Source: Rhodococcus sp. HNM0563 (GTDB lineage: Bacteria > Actinomycetota > Actinomycetes > Mycobacteriales > Mycobacteriaceae). Taken from it: 64,000 bases of DNA. Shown here piece after piece: positions 8,714-17,462 of the stretch; position 1 is the stretch's first letter; each line of letters begins with the position of its first letter. The translations under genes were made by a program, and so were the position numbers. The stretch is from positions 503,965 through 567,964 of the forward strand of contig NZ_JAASAF010000002.1 in assembly GCF_012726195.1 (NCBI RefSeq), written 5' to 3'. The notes below the pieces were generated by a model. The model searched no databases. It saw only the letters and a list, made by a program, of their open reading frames with translations, and was not told the origin of the DNA.

Positions 8714-9181
8714 TTGGCCGCAGACCTGATCCTCATCGCCTACGACGGATCCGAGAATTCCAAGCGCGCCGTGCAATACGCGGGTCGCTTCCTCGAATCG
8801 TGCCGTGCCATCGTCGTCACCGCGTGGGAGCCGATGGTCCGCCAGGCCGCGCGGATGTCAGGACTGTCGGGTGTCATGCAGCCCGAGTGGGTGCCCGACG
8901 AAGAGAACGAAGACGTTGCCCTCTCCGACGCGAAGGTGACCAACCGGGAAGGCCTCGAACTCGCCAACTCGCTCGGCCTGCATGCCGAGGGCCGCACCGT
9001 CGAGGTCGTCAACGCGGTGTGGTCGGCGATCATCGAGGCCGCCGACGAGTTGGACGTCGACATCATCGTCACCGGCACTCGCGGCACCACAGGGCTCCGT
9101 TCGCTGCTGCAGTCCTCGGTCGCCGATCACGTACTCCGCCACAGCCACCGGCCGGTCCTGATCGTCCCGCCCGGCCGCTGA
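8714..9181 (+). CDS. Universal stress protein (UspA family)
   Basis: A 155-residue single UspA domain. It begins LILIAYDGSENSKRAV and ends with the nucleotide loop GTRGTTGLRSLLQSS. The classical ATP motif is G-x2-G-x9-G-(S/T); here the last Gly is Ser, so ATP binding may be altered. The TTG start at 8714 is supported by GGAGGAG seven bases upstream. It stands alone between lpqI (divergent) and isochorismate synthase. Confidence 0.87.
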   Translation: MAADLILIAYDGSENSKRAVQYAGRFLESCRAIVVTAWEPMVRQAARMSGLSGVMQPEWVPDEENEDVALSDAKVTNREGLELANSLGLHAEGRTVEVVNAVWSAIIEAADELDVDIIVTGTRGTTGLRSLLQSSVADHVLRHSHRPVLIVPPGR

Positions 9182-9249
9182 CGCTCACATCACAGAAATC
9201 GCCCCGCACTACATCGACAACGATGCGCGGGCGATATCGTCGTCTCACC

Positions 9250-10332
9250 ATGGACGGATTCCTACTCTCGCGCGCCGATCGTTCTGTACACGCCATCGGG
9301 ACGCGGCGTCTGTTCTCCGATGTCACCGCGGCGTCGACGGCTCTGCGTCGGGGCAATGCCGATCTGATCGCCGGAGCCCTGCCGTTCAACCCGGACCGGG
9401 CGGCCGCGCTGACCGAACCCGAGACCGTCGACATCACCGACGGGCCATGGCAGGCCCCCGAAGGCCTCCCCGATCTGCCGACGGTGCGGATGACTGCGCA
9501 GATCCCCCTCCCCCGCGTTCATGTCGCGCGGGTGCGGTCACTCATCGAGCGGCTCGAACTCGGCGAGTTCGACAAAGTGGTCGCCGCCCGCCGCGTGGCA
9601 CTGGAGGCCGACGAACCGATCGACCCGTTGGCGTTGGCCGCACGGATGATCGACCGTCATCCGGACGCAACGACCTACGCACTCGATCTCAGTGCCGCAG
9701 AAGAACGTTACTGGGGCCACACTCTCGTCGGCGCAACACCGGAACTGCTGGTCAGCGTGCGCGGCGAGACCGTGACGTGTCGTCCACTCGCCGGCACCGC
9801 CGCGCGTCACACCGACCCGGAGACCGACCGAAAGGCCGGTGACGAACTGCTGGCGTCATCGAAGAACCGAGCCGAGCACGCATTCGTCATCGACTGGATC
9901 CGGGCGCGACTCGGCCCGTTGTGCCGCGACCTCGACATCCCCGCCGGGCCCGAACTGACTTCGACGCCGGATGTGTGGCACCTCGCTACCCCGATCATCG
10001 GAACACTGCGCGATCCGGGCACCGACGCGATCTCCGTTGCCGCAGCCCTCCACCCGACACCTGCGGTCGCGGGAACACCCACCGAGGCGGCTCTCGCGAC
10101 GATCAGGGCGACGGAAGGCGACCGCCGCTTCTACGGCGGCGCGGTCGGCTGGTGCGACTCGAACGGCGACGGCGACTGGCTCGTCGCGATCCGCTGCGCC
10201 GAGCTCAGCGCCGACGGGCTGCGCGCCGTCGCATGGGCCGGTGGCGGCATCGTCGCGGGGTCGGACCCCGACGACGAGCTGGCCGAGACCACCGCGAAGC
10301 TGCGCACACTGCTGGGCACCATCGGCCTGTGA
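9250..10332 (+). CDS. menF: Isochorismate synthase
   Basis: A 360-residue chorismate-binding enzyme that converts chorismate to isochorismate for menaquinone or siderophore synthesis. Family motifs: RPLAGTAARH, LLASSKNRAEHAFVID, VWHLATPI, HPTPAVAGTPTEAAL and FYGGAVGWCD, followed by the Mg2+-binding C-terminal AIRCAEL region. Length and motifs fit the M. tuberculosis Rv3215 type rather than anthranilate synthase. The ATG at 9250 starts MDGFLLSRADRSVH; the open frame upstream is only the shadow of uspA. A hairpin lies just past the stop. There is no other menaquinone or siderophore gene nearby. Confidence 0.9.
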   Translation: MDGFLLSRADRSVHAIGTRRLFSDVTAASTALRRGNADLIAGALPFNPDRAAALTEPETVDITDGPWQAPEGLPDLPTVRMTAQIPLPRVHVARVRSLIERLELGEFDKVVAARRVALEADEPIDPLALAARMIDRHPDATTYALDLSAAEERYWGHTLVGATPELLVSVRGETVTCRPLAGTAARHTDPETDRKAGDELLASSKNRAEHAFVIDWIRARLGPLCRDLDIPAGPELTSTPDVWHLATPIIGTLRDPGTDAISVAAALHPTPAVAGTPTEAALATIRATEGDRRFYGGAVGWCDSNGDGDWLVAIRCAELSADGLRAVAWAGGGIVAGSDPDDELAETTAKLRTLLGTIGL

Positions 10333-10338
10333 GAGGTC

Positions 10339-10362
10339 GAGACGGTGCGCTGGCACCGTCTC
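10339..10362 (+). terminator. Hairpin after isochorismate synthase
   Basis: A perfect 10-bp stem, GAGACGGTGC (10339-10348) with GCACCGTCTC (10353-10362), and a 4-base loop, seven bases after the stop codon. A T tract is lacking, as is common in high-GC Actinobacteria. Confidence 0.65.
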
Positions 10363-10430
10363 CGCTATCCGGGGTGATACCTTGACGCGGAACCAAACGA
10401 CGTGAGTCGATCGATGATGGGGAGTTGGGC

Positions 10431-10604
10431 ATGGGGAAGTTCCTGGGACCAGGCTTGATCAGCGCGGTGGCCGGTGTCGTCGTCGGCGCCGTCGCAGTCT
10501 TCGGAGTCACTGCTGCGGTATCCGAGAACTCTCGTCCCGAGATCGATCGCAGCGGCAACGCTGATTCGTCCCTCTTGAACCAGGTTGAGTACGGCAGCCG
10601 CTGA
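10431..10604 (+). CDS. Small DUF2613-type membrane/secreted protein
   Basis: A 57-residue protein, below common ORF cut-offs. It starts at the ATG in GGGCATGGGGAAG. One hydrophobic segment covers about residues 8-31 (GLISAVAGVVVGAVAVFGVT). A polar tail follows, ending LLNQVEYGSR. It matches the small secreted protein (Rv0236A, DUF2613) that sits directly upstream of aftD in mycobacteria. Its last 20 bases overlap the proposed TTG start of aftD, so the two are probably translated together. Function is unknown; a role beside AftD in the membrane is inferred only from this linkage. Confidence 0.82.
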   Translation: MGKFLGPGLISAVAGVVVGAVAVFGVTAAVSENSRPEIDRSGNADSSLLNQVEYGSR

Positions 10605-13600
10605 CGGCGCCGGCAACGCTTCGAGTTCACGTACGCGCGGCGCTGCGGAACCTTCCGCCGCCGAGTCTTCACCGAACGCGGAACCACTGTCGCGGCGGTG
10701 GCTGTATGTCGTCACCGCCGTCGCGTTCGTCCTTTCGTTCGCGCAAGTCCCCGGCCTGATCGTTGCCGACACCAAATACGACCTGACGCAGAACCCGATC
10801 GGTTTCCTCACGCGCGCCGCTCACCAGTGGAGCAGTGTGGCACCGCTCGGACAGGTACAGAACCAGGCGTACGGGTACTTCTTCCCGCACGGTTCGTTCT
10901 TCGCTCTCGGGCAGGTTCTGCACATCCCTCCGTGGATCACGCAGCGTCTGTGGTGGGCGCTGCTGCTCGTGGCCGGCTTCTGGGGTCTTGTCCGGCTCGC
11001 CGAAGCACTCGGAATCGGCAGCCGGAGCTCGCGCGTGATCGCGGCGACCGTGTTCGTGTTGTCGCCGCGTGTCCTGACGACCCTCGGATCCATCTCGTCG
11101 GAAGCACACCCGCTGATGCTCGCGCCGTGGGTGCTGCTGCCCGTGGTGCGCTATCTGAACGGTCGGGGGGCGCGCTCGCACCGTGTTCTCGCTGCGCAGT
11201 CCGCCGTCGCCGTCGCGCTGATGGGCGCGATCAATGCCGTCGCAACCGCTGCGGCATGCCTAGTCGCGGCCCTGTGGTGGATCGCGCACCGGCCGAATCG
11301 ACGCTGGTGGCGTTTCACCGTGTGGTGGCTGCCGCTGTGTGTGGTCGCTGTGACGTGGTGGATGGTGCCGCTGCTGCTACTGGGCAAGGTCAGTCCTCCT
11401 TTCCTGGATTTCATCGAGTCGTCCGGGGTGACGACCGAATGGACGTCGCTGGCCGAGGTGCTGCGCGGCACCAGTAGCTGGACGCCGTTCGTGTCGCCGG
11501 AACGCATCGCCGGGGCCGTGCTGGTCACCCAGCCCGCCGCGGTGCTCGTCACCGGACTGCTCGCCGCCGCCGGTCTCGCAGGGCTGGCAATGCGCACGAT
11601 GCCTGGGCGCGGCCGGTGGACACTGATCCTGTTCGTCGGTGTCGCGGGCCTCGGCGCGGGGTACGTCGGCGAGTTGAGTTCCCCGTTTGCCGAACAGGTC
11701 CGGCTGTTCCTCGATTCCACGGGTGCGCCGCTACGCAACGTGCACAAACTCGAGCCGCTCGTGCGGCTTCCGCTCGTCCTCGGACTGGCGCATCTGCTGC
11801 GGTGGGTGCCGTTGCCCGGTTCGGTGCCGTGGCGGCAGGCTCGCACCGCATTCGCACATCCCGAACGCAACCCGATGCTCGCTTTCTCCACCCTGGTGCT
11901 CGTCGCTGCCACCCTCGCGACGTCGCTCGCGTGGACCGGGAAACTCGCACCGCGCGGGGCATACGACGAGGTGCCCGAATACTGGCACGAGACCGCACAG
12001 TGGCTCGACGAGCACACCGACGAACGCGGCGAGCGCGCCCTGATCCTGCCCGGAGCACCGTTCGGAAGCCAGATCTGGGGTCTGACCCGCGACGAACCGA
12101 TCCAGGCACTCGCGTCCACACCGTGGGCCTCACGCGACGCGGTTCCGTTGGTGCCGCCGGGCGCGATCCGTGCCCTCGATTCGGTGCAGCGACTCATCGC
12201 CGACGGCCGCCCGTCGCCCGGGCTCGCGGCAACGCTGCGCAGCATGGGAATCGGCTACCTCGTGGTGCGCAACGATCTCGATCCCGACACCTCCCCCGCG
12301 GCACGTCCGGCGCTGGTGCACCGGGCCGTCGAGGGGTCGCCGGGCATCGAGCGGGTCGCCGAGTTCGGCTCGGAGATCGAACGCGTCCAGCCCGACGGCG
12401 TCGTCGCCGACGCCGATCTGCGTCCGGTGTATCGGGCGGTCGAGATCTACCGGGTCGCCGAACCGGCGGACGCGCCTGTCGGGCCGTACACGGTGGACGC
12501 CGCGGCGGTGCCCGTCGTGCAGGGCGGACCCGAGTCGCTGCTGAGCCTGAACACCACCGACCCCGGCCATGTGGGTCCACGGGTGTTCGCGGCCGACAGT
12601 GCACGCGCTGGACGCGAGCCGGACGCCCTCACCGTGACCGACACCCCCACCGATCGGGAAACCGACTACGGGCAGGTCGATCACCATTCGTCGACGATCC
12701 GCGCCGAGGGCGACGAGCGACGCACCCACAATCTGGTACCCGACTATCCCGTGCCCGACACCGAACTCGTGCAGGCCGAATGGGAAGGCGCACGGATCAG
12801 TGTGTCGAGTGCCGCGTCGGACGCCACGCAGCTCGGCGGGACATCGGTCGGCAGTGGTCCTGCCGCCGCGATCGATGGTGACCCCACCACCGGCTGGCAC
12901 AGCAACGGACTCGAATCCGCGATCGGGCAATGGCTGCAACTCGACCTCGACACCCCGATCGACGCCGGCATCCTGCACCTGACGACGAGTTCGGGTGCAT
13001 TGGGTGCACCCGTGAAGTGGCTCGAGGTGACCACGGACCGGGGAAGCACCGCCGTCCGTGTCGAGAAGCCCGGCACTCCCCAGACCGTGGCGTTGCCGCT
13101 GGGCACGACTACCTGGATCCGGATCACCGCGACGTACGCCGAGGGAGGTAGCCGCGGCAACCAGTTCGGACTGTCCGAGGTCGCGCTCGAAGACCACACC
13201 GACCGCTCCGACCCGCAGTTCCTCGACATCCGGCGGCGCATCGTCGTGCCCGGCCCCTCCGACGGGACCGCTGTGCGCGGATGGGATCTCCGGCAGGAGT
13301 TCCCGGGTCGCGGTAGTTGCGTCGACACCCCCGACCGGGTGCGGTGCGCGTTCGGCCTGGCAACCGCGCCGGAGGAACCGAACCTGTTCACCCGCACCCT
13401 GAACGTTCCGACCGAGTCGTGGGTGACGCCGCAATTGTGGGTACGCGCCCGCCCCGGGCCAGCACTGGACGACGTGATCGACCGATCCGATCGGGTCGTC
13501 GCCCGCGGTGCTGCCGACGTGGTGGACCTGCAAGGTTCGGCATTCGCCGCCACCGACGGTGACCCGCGCACGTCGTGGACCGCGGAGGAGAGTTCGCTCG

Positions 13601-14910
13601 AGTCCGGGGCGCCGCATCCCACCCTGACCCTCGAATTGCCGTCACCGCAGGTGGTGACGGGTCTCGAGCTCGCAACCTCGCTGGGGGCGCTCCCCGCCGC
13701 GCCCACCCGGGTCTCGGTGAACCTCGGGAACGGCCCGCAGGTCCGGGAAGTCGACGAAGATTCCGGCGAGATCGAGGTGACCCCGCATTTCACCGACGAA
13801 GTGCAGATCACCCTCGTCGATCACGTCGACACGATCGATCGCACGATCCTCGGGTTCTCGAAAGAGACGCCCCCGGGACTCGCCGAGATCACCATTCTCG
13901 GTGAAAATGGTCCGATCGGCGCGCAGGATCCGATCTACAACCGCGTTGTCACGATCGGGTGCGACACCGGACCGGTGATCACGATCGACGGCCGCGACTA
14001 CCACACCTCGGTGACCGGGACGGTCCGCGACCTCGCGGAAGGCGCGGAAATTCCTGCGACCCTGTGCGACACGGACGCGGCGGGGATGCGTGCGGGCCGG
14101 GTCGATGTGGACGTCGAGCCGGGCACCGCGTTCGTGGCGTCGAGTATGCAGTTGCCTCTGGTGGGGACGGAACCCCCACGTACCGACCCCGTGGAACTCG
14201 AGATGGGGACGTGGACGGAGAACCTGCGTGAACTGCACGTGCCCGCATCCGACTCCGATCAGCTGATCGTGGTGCCGGAGAGCACGAACGTCGGATGGGT
14301 TGCCTCCGCGCCGGACGGCACCGAGCTGACGCCGCTCATCGCGGACGGATGGCAGCAGGGCTGGATCGTGCCCGCGGGAACGGACGGCACCGTCACCCTC
14401 GAATTCGCGACCGATCGCTGGTATCGCGTGGGGATCTTCGGGGGTCTTCTGCTGCTGATTCCGTTGTTCGCACTCGCATTCCTGCCCCGCCGCCGCCCGG
14501 TACCCGACCCCGGTCCCGCACCGCGGACGTGGCATTCGACGACCGCTGCGCTCATCGGGGTCGCACTCGCCTCCTTCGTCGTCGCGGGCGCTGCGGGGGT
14601 CGCGGTGACGGCCGTCGGCGCGGCAGGTGCCATCACCGTGGCCGCACGTCGAGGTTCGACGACCGCATCGCGGATGCTCGTCGGCATCGCAGGTGGGTCG
14701 ACGATGCTCGCGATGGCCTTACTGTCGACGGGGCCGTGGCGCTCACCCGACGGCTACGTCGGACATTCGTACCTGATTCAGTTCGCGGCGCTGGTCGGAT
14801 TGGTCGCAGTCGGTGTCGCGGCGGCGCGCGCTGTGGAGGTACCCGAGTTCTGGCGGCGGCGTTCCCAGCGACGAAACATCCGTCGCGCAGGTTCTTCGAC
14901 GAACGCGTAG
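10585..14910 (+). CDS. aftD: Arabinofuranosyltransferase AftD
   Basis: A 1441-residue polytopic GT-C enzyme that transfers arabinofuranose from decaprenylphosphoryl-arabinose to arabinogalactan and lipoarabinomannan. Many membrane segments fill residues 30-460 (GT-C core with RNVHKLEPLVRLPLVLGLAH). A large outside region then contains at least two discoidin-like carbohydrate-binding modules (AAIDGDPTTGWHSN near 770 and FAATDGDPRTSWTA near 990). C-terminal membrane helices occupy about 1285-1410. Size and layout match M. tuberculosis AftD (Rv0236c, about 1400 residues). The TTG at 10585 is the earliest start and overlaps the DUF2613 gene. The last 133 bases overlap the opposing acyltransferase gene. 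Confidence 0.93.
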   Translation: MSTAAADGAGNASSSRTRGAAEPSAAESSPNAEPLSRRWLYVVTAVAFVLSFAQVPGLIVADTKYDLTQNPIGFLTRAAHQWSSVAPLGQVQNQAYGYFFPHGSFFALGQVLHIPPWITQRLWWALLLVAGFWGLVRLAEALGIGSRSSRVIAATVFVLSPRVLTTLGSISSEAHPLMLAPWVLLPVVRYLNGRGARSHRVLAAQSAVAVALMGAINAVATAAACLVAALWWIAHRPNRRWWRFTVWWLPLCVVAVTWWMVPLLLLGKVSPPFLDFIESSGVTTEWTSLAEVLRGTSSWTPFVSPERIAGAVLVTQPAAVLVTGLLAAAGLAGLAMRTMPGRGRWTLILFVGVAGLGAGYVGELSSPFAEQVRLFLDSTGAPLRNVHKLEPLVRLPLVLGLAHLLRWVPLPGSVPWRQARTAFAHPERNPMLAFSTLVLVAATLATSLAWTGKLAPRGAYDEVPEYWHETAQWLDEHTDERGERALILPGAPFGSQIWGLTRDEPIQALASTPWASRDAVPLVPPGAIRALDSVQRLIADGRPSPGLAATLRSMGIGYLVVRNDLDPDTSPAARPALVHRAVEGSPGIERVAEFGSEIERVQPDGVVADADLRPVYRAVEIYRVAEPADAPVGPYTVDAAAVPVVQGGPESLLSLNTTDPGHVGPRVFAADSARAGREPDALTVTDTPTDRETDYGQVDHHSSTIRAEGDERRTHNLVPDYPVPDTELVQAEWEGARISVSSAASDATQLGGTSVGSGPAAAIDGDPTTGWHSNGLESAIGQWLQLDLDTPIDAGILHLTTSSGALGAPVKWLEVTTDRGSTAVRVEKPGTPQTVALPLGTTTWIRITATYAEGGSRGNQFGLSEVALEDHTDRSDPQFLDIRRRIVVPGPSDGTAVRGWDLRQEFPGRGSCVDTPDRVRCAFGLATAPEEPNLFTRTLNVPTESWVTPQLWVRARPGPALDDVIDRSDRVVARGAADVVDLQGSAFAATDGDPRTSWTAEESSLESGAPHPTLTLELPSPQVVTGLELATSLGALPAAPTRVSVNLGNGPQVREVDEDSGEIEVTPHFTDEVQITLVDHVDTIDRTILGFSKETPPGLAEITILGENGPIGAQDPIYNRVVTIGCDTGPVITIDGRDYHTSVTGTVRDLAEGAEIPATLCDTDAAGMRAGRVDVDVEPGTAFVASSMQLPLVGTEPPRTDPVELEMGTWTENLRELHVPASDSDQLIVVPESTNVGWVASAPDGTELTPLIADGWQQGWIVPAGTDGTVTLEFATDRWYRVGIFGGLLLLIPLFALAFLPRRRPVPDPGPAPRTWHSTTAALIGVALASFVVAGAAGVAVTAVGAAGAITVAARRGSTTASRMLVGIAGGSTMLAMALLSTGPWRSPDGYVGHSYLIQFAALVGLVAVGVAAARAVEVPEFWRRRSQRRNIRRAGSSTNA

Positions 14911-15971
14911 CTCACGGACGCCACCGCGACGCTCAGCACGACCGTCACGATCAGCACGAACCAGAAGCGTCCCTGGAACGCGGGAATGCCGAACACCGGA
15001 AGGACGACGGCGAGCACGGCGAGATGCCAGATGAAGATTCCGTACGACCAGCGGCCGATCGTGAGTGCGAGGGGACTTGCGAGGATGCGATGTTCGGTGC
15101 GCGGCGCGAGTACGAGTGGAGCCAGCAACGCGAAACTCACCAGCGCGCCCAGCACGATCTTGCCGTTGTACTCCCACGGTTCGAGGGTGGTGAGGGTTGC
15201 CGGGCCTGCGAGCGGTGTCGTCGCGAGACCGAACGCAACGAGTGCCGCGATCGCCATGATGTGCCGCTTCGCGGCGAGGCGATGCATCCACGTCGGGGGG
15301 TGCGCGGCAAGTTCGGCGAGAAGCATGCCCGCCGCGAACCACGGCAGGTAACCGGGCAGCCAGTTGTCGTGGTTGATGTGGTCCTGCGTGGGCACGGGTA
15401 CCCACACCCACGCCAGCGACAACGCGGCCGCACCCAGCAGGACCGGAATCCGGAAGCGGGCGGCGTGACCGCGCAGACTTCTGACCGACCACGCGAGCAG
15501 CGGCAACACGAGATAGAAGGCCACCTCCACCGACAGACTCCACATCTGGGTCAGCCCTTCGGTGAGGGTCAGCGGAACGAACACCTGCACCAGCGCGAGA
15601 TTGGCCCACCACACCGTCGGCCCACCCCCCGCGCCGGGCAGCAGCCACAGGATGAGGATCACCGCCACCCAGTAGGCCGGCAGGATCCGGGTCGCGCGCG
15701 AGACGAAGTACCGGCGGGTCGACGGAGGATCGGTCTCCTCGCGTGCCGCAGCCGCATGCGGGCGCCACAACAGGAAACCCGACAGTGCGAAGAACAAGGC
15801 CACCGCGAGATCCAATCGGCCCCACACCCTGCCGAGCCAAGGATCGTGAACCGCTCCGGTCTGGAATGCGACATGGGTGATGAGCACGCCTACGGCGGCA
15901 ATACCTCGCATACCTTCCAGCGCGGGGAGAAAGCCCGACGCGGGGCGGGACGGGATGTTGAGAGCGGTCAT
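14778..15971 (-). CDS. Acyltransferase 3 family (OafA/YrhL-like) membrane acyltransferase
   Basis: A 397-residue integral membrane O-acyltransferase. It begins MTALNIPSRPASGFLPALEGMRGIAAV, with the family N-terminal motif LPALEGMRGIAA, then GVLITHVAF (His), FFALSGFLLWRP and about ten membrane helices. Related enzymes add acetyl or succinyl groups to envelope glycans. Position and orientation match Rv0228. The ATG at 15971 gives the family N-terminus; an in-frame extension upstream lacks conserved sequence. The Ala/Thr-rich C-terminal tail is encoded opposite the end of aftD over 133 bases. A glycan or lipid substrate made by the surrounding cluster is inferred. Confidence 0.88.
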   Translation of the reverse strand: MTALNIPSRPASGFLPALEGMRGIAAVGVLITHVAFQTGAVHDPWLGRVWGRLDLAVALFFALSGFLLWRPHAAAAREETDPPSTRRYFVSRATRILPAYWVAVILILWLLPGAGGGPTVWWANLALVQVFVPLTLTEGLTQMWSLSVEVAFYLVLPLLAWSVRSLRGHAARFRIPVLLGAAALSLAWVWVPVPTQDHINHDNWLPGYLPWFAAGMLLAELAAHPPTWMHRLAAKRHIMAIAALVAFGLATTPLAGPATLTTLEPWEYNGKIVLGALVSFALLAPLVLAPRTEHRILASPLALTIGRWSYGIFIWHLAVLAVVLPVFGIPAFQGRFWFVLIVTVVLSVAVASVSYAFVEEPARRMFRRWERRRQNSGTSTARAAATPTATNPTSAAN

Positions 15972-16161
15972 CGTCGAACAGTGTGCCGTGTAGTGCCCGA
16001 TACGAGAAGTGTGGGCACCCGGCGTGCGGGCGCGCATCACCGAACCCCGGGCTGTTAGTGTCTGGGCTCACGTGGTGTTCGCGGGTCGGATGCCAGGCGA
16101 TCCGTGCAGCCCTGCTGCCGGTGGGGGTACTCGATGAAACCGTTGAGTGAGGAGATACAGC

Positions 16162-17412
16162 ATGGCTGAGCGTTCCAGCTCGGGCCGGATACTGGCAATG
16201 ATTCTGGTGGGCCTGGGAGCCTTCCTTCTGGCCATCGCGATTCTGATCCCGACGTACACCGTCGGGAAGCTGAAGAAGACGCCGCTCGACCTCGAGGTGA
16301 CGACGGTCGCCGAAGGCACCGGCGACATTCTGAATTCGCGTGCGCTGCTCGCCGGTAACGCTCAGGTCGACACCGACGTCCCGATCGTGGCGCAGCGCTT
16401 CGTGACCGTCGAGGATCCGGCCGACGGCGAGATCATGACGCTCCAGGCCGGTCAGACGGTGCGTCGTCTCGACATGCAGGGCGATACCGGACTCGTGTCC
16501 GCGACCGTCGACCGGCTCACCATCGACCGGGTGTCGTCGATGCCGGTGTCGAAGGAGGAGTACCCCGATCGGGTGAGCACGATCCAGACGTCTGCGGATT
16601 CGCCGGGCGAGGAGATCGACAACCGCGAAGGCCTGCAGTACAAGTTCCCGTTCGACGTCAAGCAGGAGTCGTATCCGTACTACGACATCAATGCCCGTGA
16701 GACCTACCCCATCGATTTCATCGGTGAGGAAGAGATCAACGGCATGCCTGTCTACCACTTCCAGCACGAGATCGGCCCGGTCGACCTGTCGGAGGCCGAC
16801 CCGAGCGCTCCGACCTACAAGCTGGAGCTTCCCGCTTCGACGTGGGGTGTCGGTGAAGGCGACGAGCCCGTCGAGATGACCCGCTGGTACAACAACGTCC
16901 GAGACCTGTGGGTCGACCCGATCACCGGTGTCGTCGTCAAGGGTCAGGAACAGCAGGACCAGTACTACGCACGCGAGGCGAACACCCCCGAGGTGACCGT
17001 CCTCGACGTGACGCTGCCGTTCGACGAACCGACCATCGAATTCCAGCTCGAGCAGGCCCGCGACGGCCAGGACCAGCTGTCGCTCTTCGGTAAGACCCTG
17101 CCGATCATCGCCGCCATCCTCGGCGTCATCCTGCTGATCGTCGGGTTCTTCCTCGGTCTCCGCGGTGGCGGAAACGGTGGTCGGCGTGCCGCCGCGGCAG
17201 GCAGCCCGGCACCCGCCGGTCCGGCCTCGGCCGCAGCAGCGGGTGCAGGTGGTGCCCATGCGGCCGACACGCAGCGCGACTTCACGGAAGATCGCACCGA
17301 GGTCATTCCCCGCTCCGATCTTCCGCAGGAGCCGGAGCAGCGGGACTGGACCACCGACCAGACGCAGGAAATTCCCCGCACAGACCTGAACAAGCCCCCC
17401 ACTCAGGACTGA
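16162..17412 (+). CDS. DUF3068 envelope protein (Rv0227c-like)
   Basis: A 416-residue protein with an N-terminal membrane helix (about 9-30), an extracytoplasmic DUF3068 domain (about 35-305; FPFDVKQESYPYYDINARET, MPVYHFQHEIG) and a second helix at about 312-333. A short cytoplasmic tail follows, holding two copies of a D-(F/W)-T-x-D-x-T-x-x-I-P-R-(S/T)-D-L repeat. The ATG at 16162 has GTGAGGAG upstream. The family is confined to mycolate-containing Actinobacteria; its molecular function is not established. Its place between AftD, an acyltransferase and a flippase points to envelope glycan or lipid assembly. The tail repeats look like phosphorylation or docking sites, which is a guess. Confidence 0.85.
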   Translation: MAERSSSGRILAMILVGLGAFLLAIAILIPTYTVGKLKKTPLDLEVTTVAEGTGDILNSRALLAGNAQVDTDVPIVAQRFVTVEDPADGEIMTLQAGQTVRRLDMQGDTGLVSATVDRLTIDRVSSMPVSKEEYPDRVSTIQTSADSPGEEIDNREGLQYKFPFDVKQESYPYYDINARETYPIDFIGEEEINGMPVYHFQHEIGPVDLSEADPSAPTYKLELPASTWGVGEGDEPVEMTRWYNNVRDLWVDPITGVVVKGQEQQDQYYAREANTPEVTVLDVTLPFDEPTIEFQLEQARDGQDQLSLFGKTLPIIAAILGVILLIVGFFLGLRGGGNGGRRAAAAGSPAPAGPASAAAAGAGGAHAADTQRDFTEDRTEVIPRSDLPQEPEQRDWTTDQTQEIPRTDLNKPPTQD

Positions 17413-17424
17413 TCAAGGCCGAAC

Positions 17425-17462
17425 GAACGCCGCCTCACACCTCACGGTGCGGGGCGGCGTTC
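17425..17462. terminator. Bidirectional terminator between DUF3068 and flippase genes
   Basis: GAACGCCGCC (17425-17434) pairs with GGCGGCGTTC (17453-17462), with a further small CACC/GGTG pairing inside the 18-base loop. It sits between two convergent genes and runs into the 3' end of the flippase gene. Confidence 0.7.

Noticed and set aside
9181-9250. Fusion of a stress protein to isochorismate synthase suggested by one long frame from 8707
   Set aside because: The first 181 codons of that frame are out of phase with uspA and lack similarity to anything; isochorismate synthase starts at ATG 9250.
12130-13617. Open frame of 495 codons antisense to aftD
   Set aside because: It mirrors the discoidin-like modules of AftD, which are clearly coding on the plus strand.
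14743-17259. Open frame of 838 codons on the minus strand
   Set aside because: Antisense to the DUF3068 gene and a second frame of the acyltransferase; composition is Arg/Gly-rich and no motif is present.
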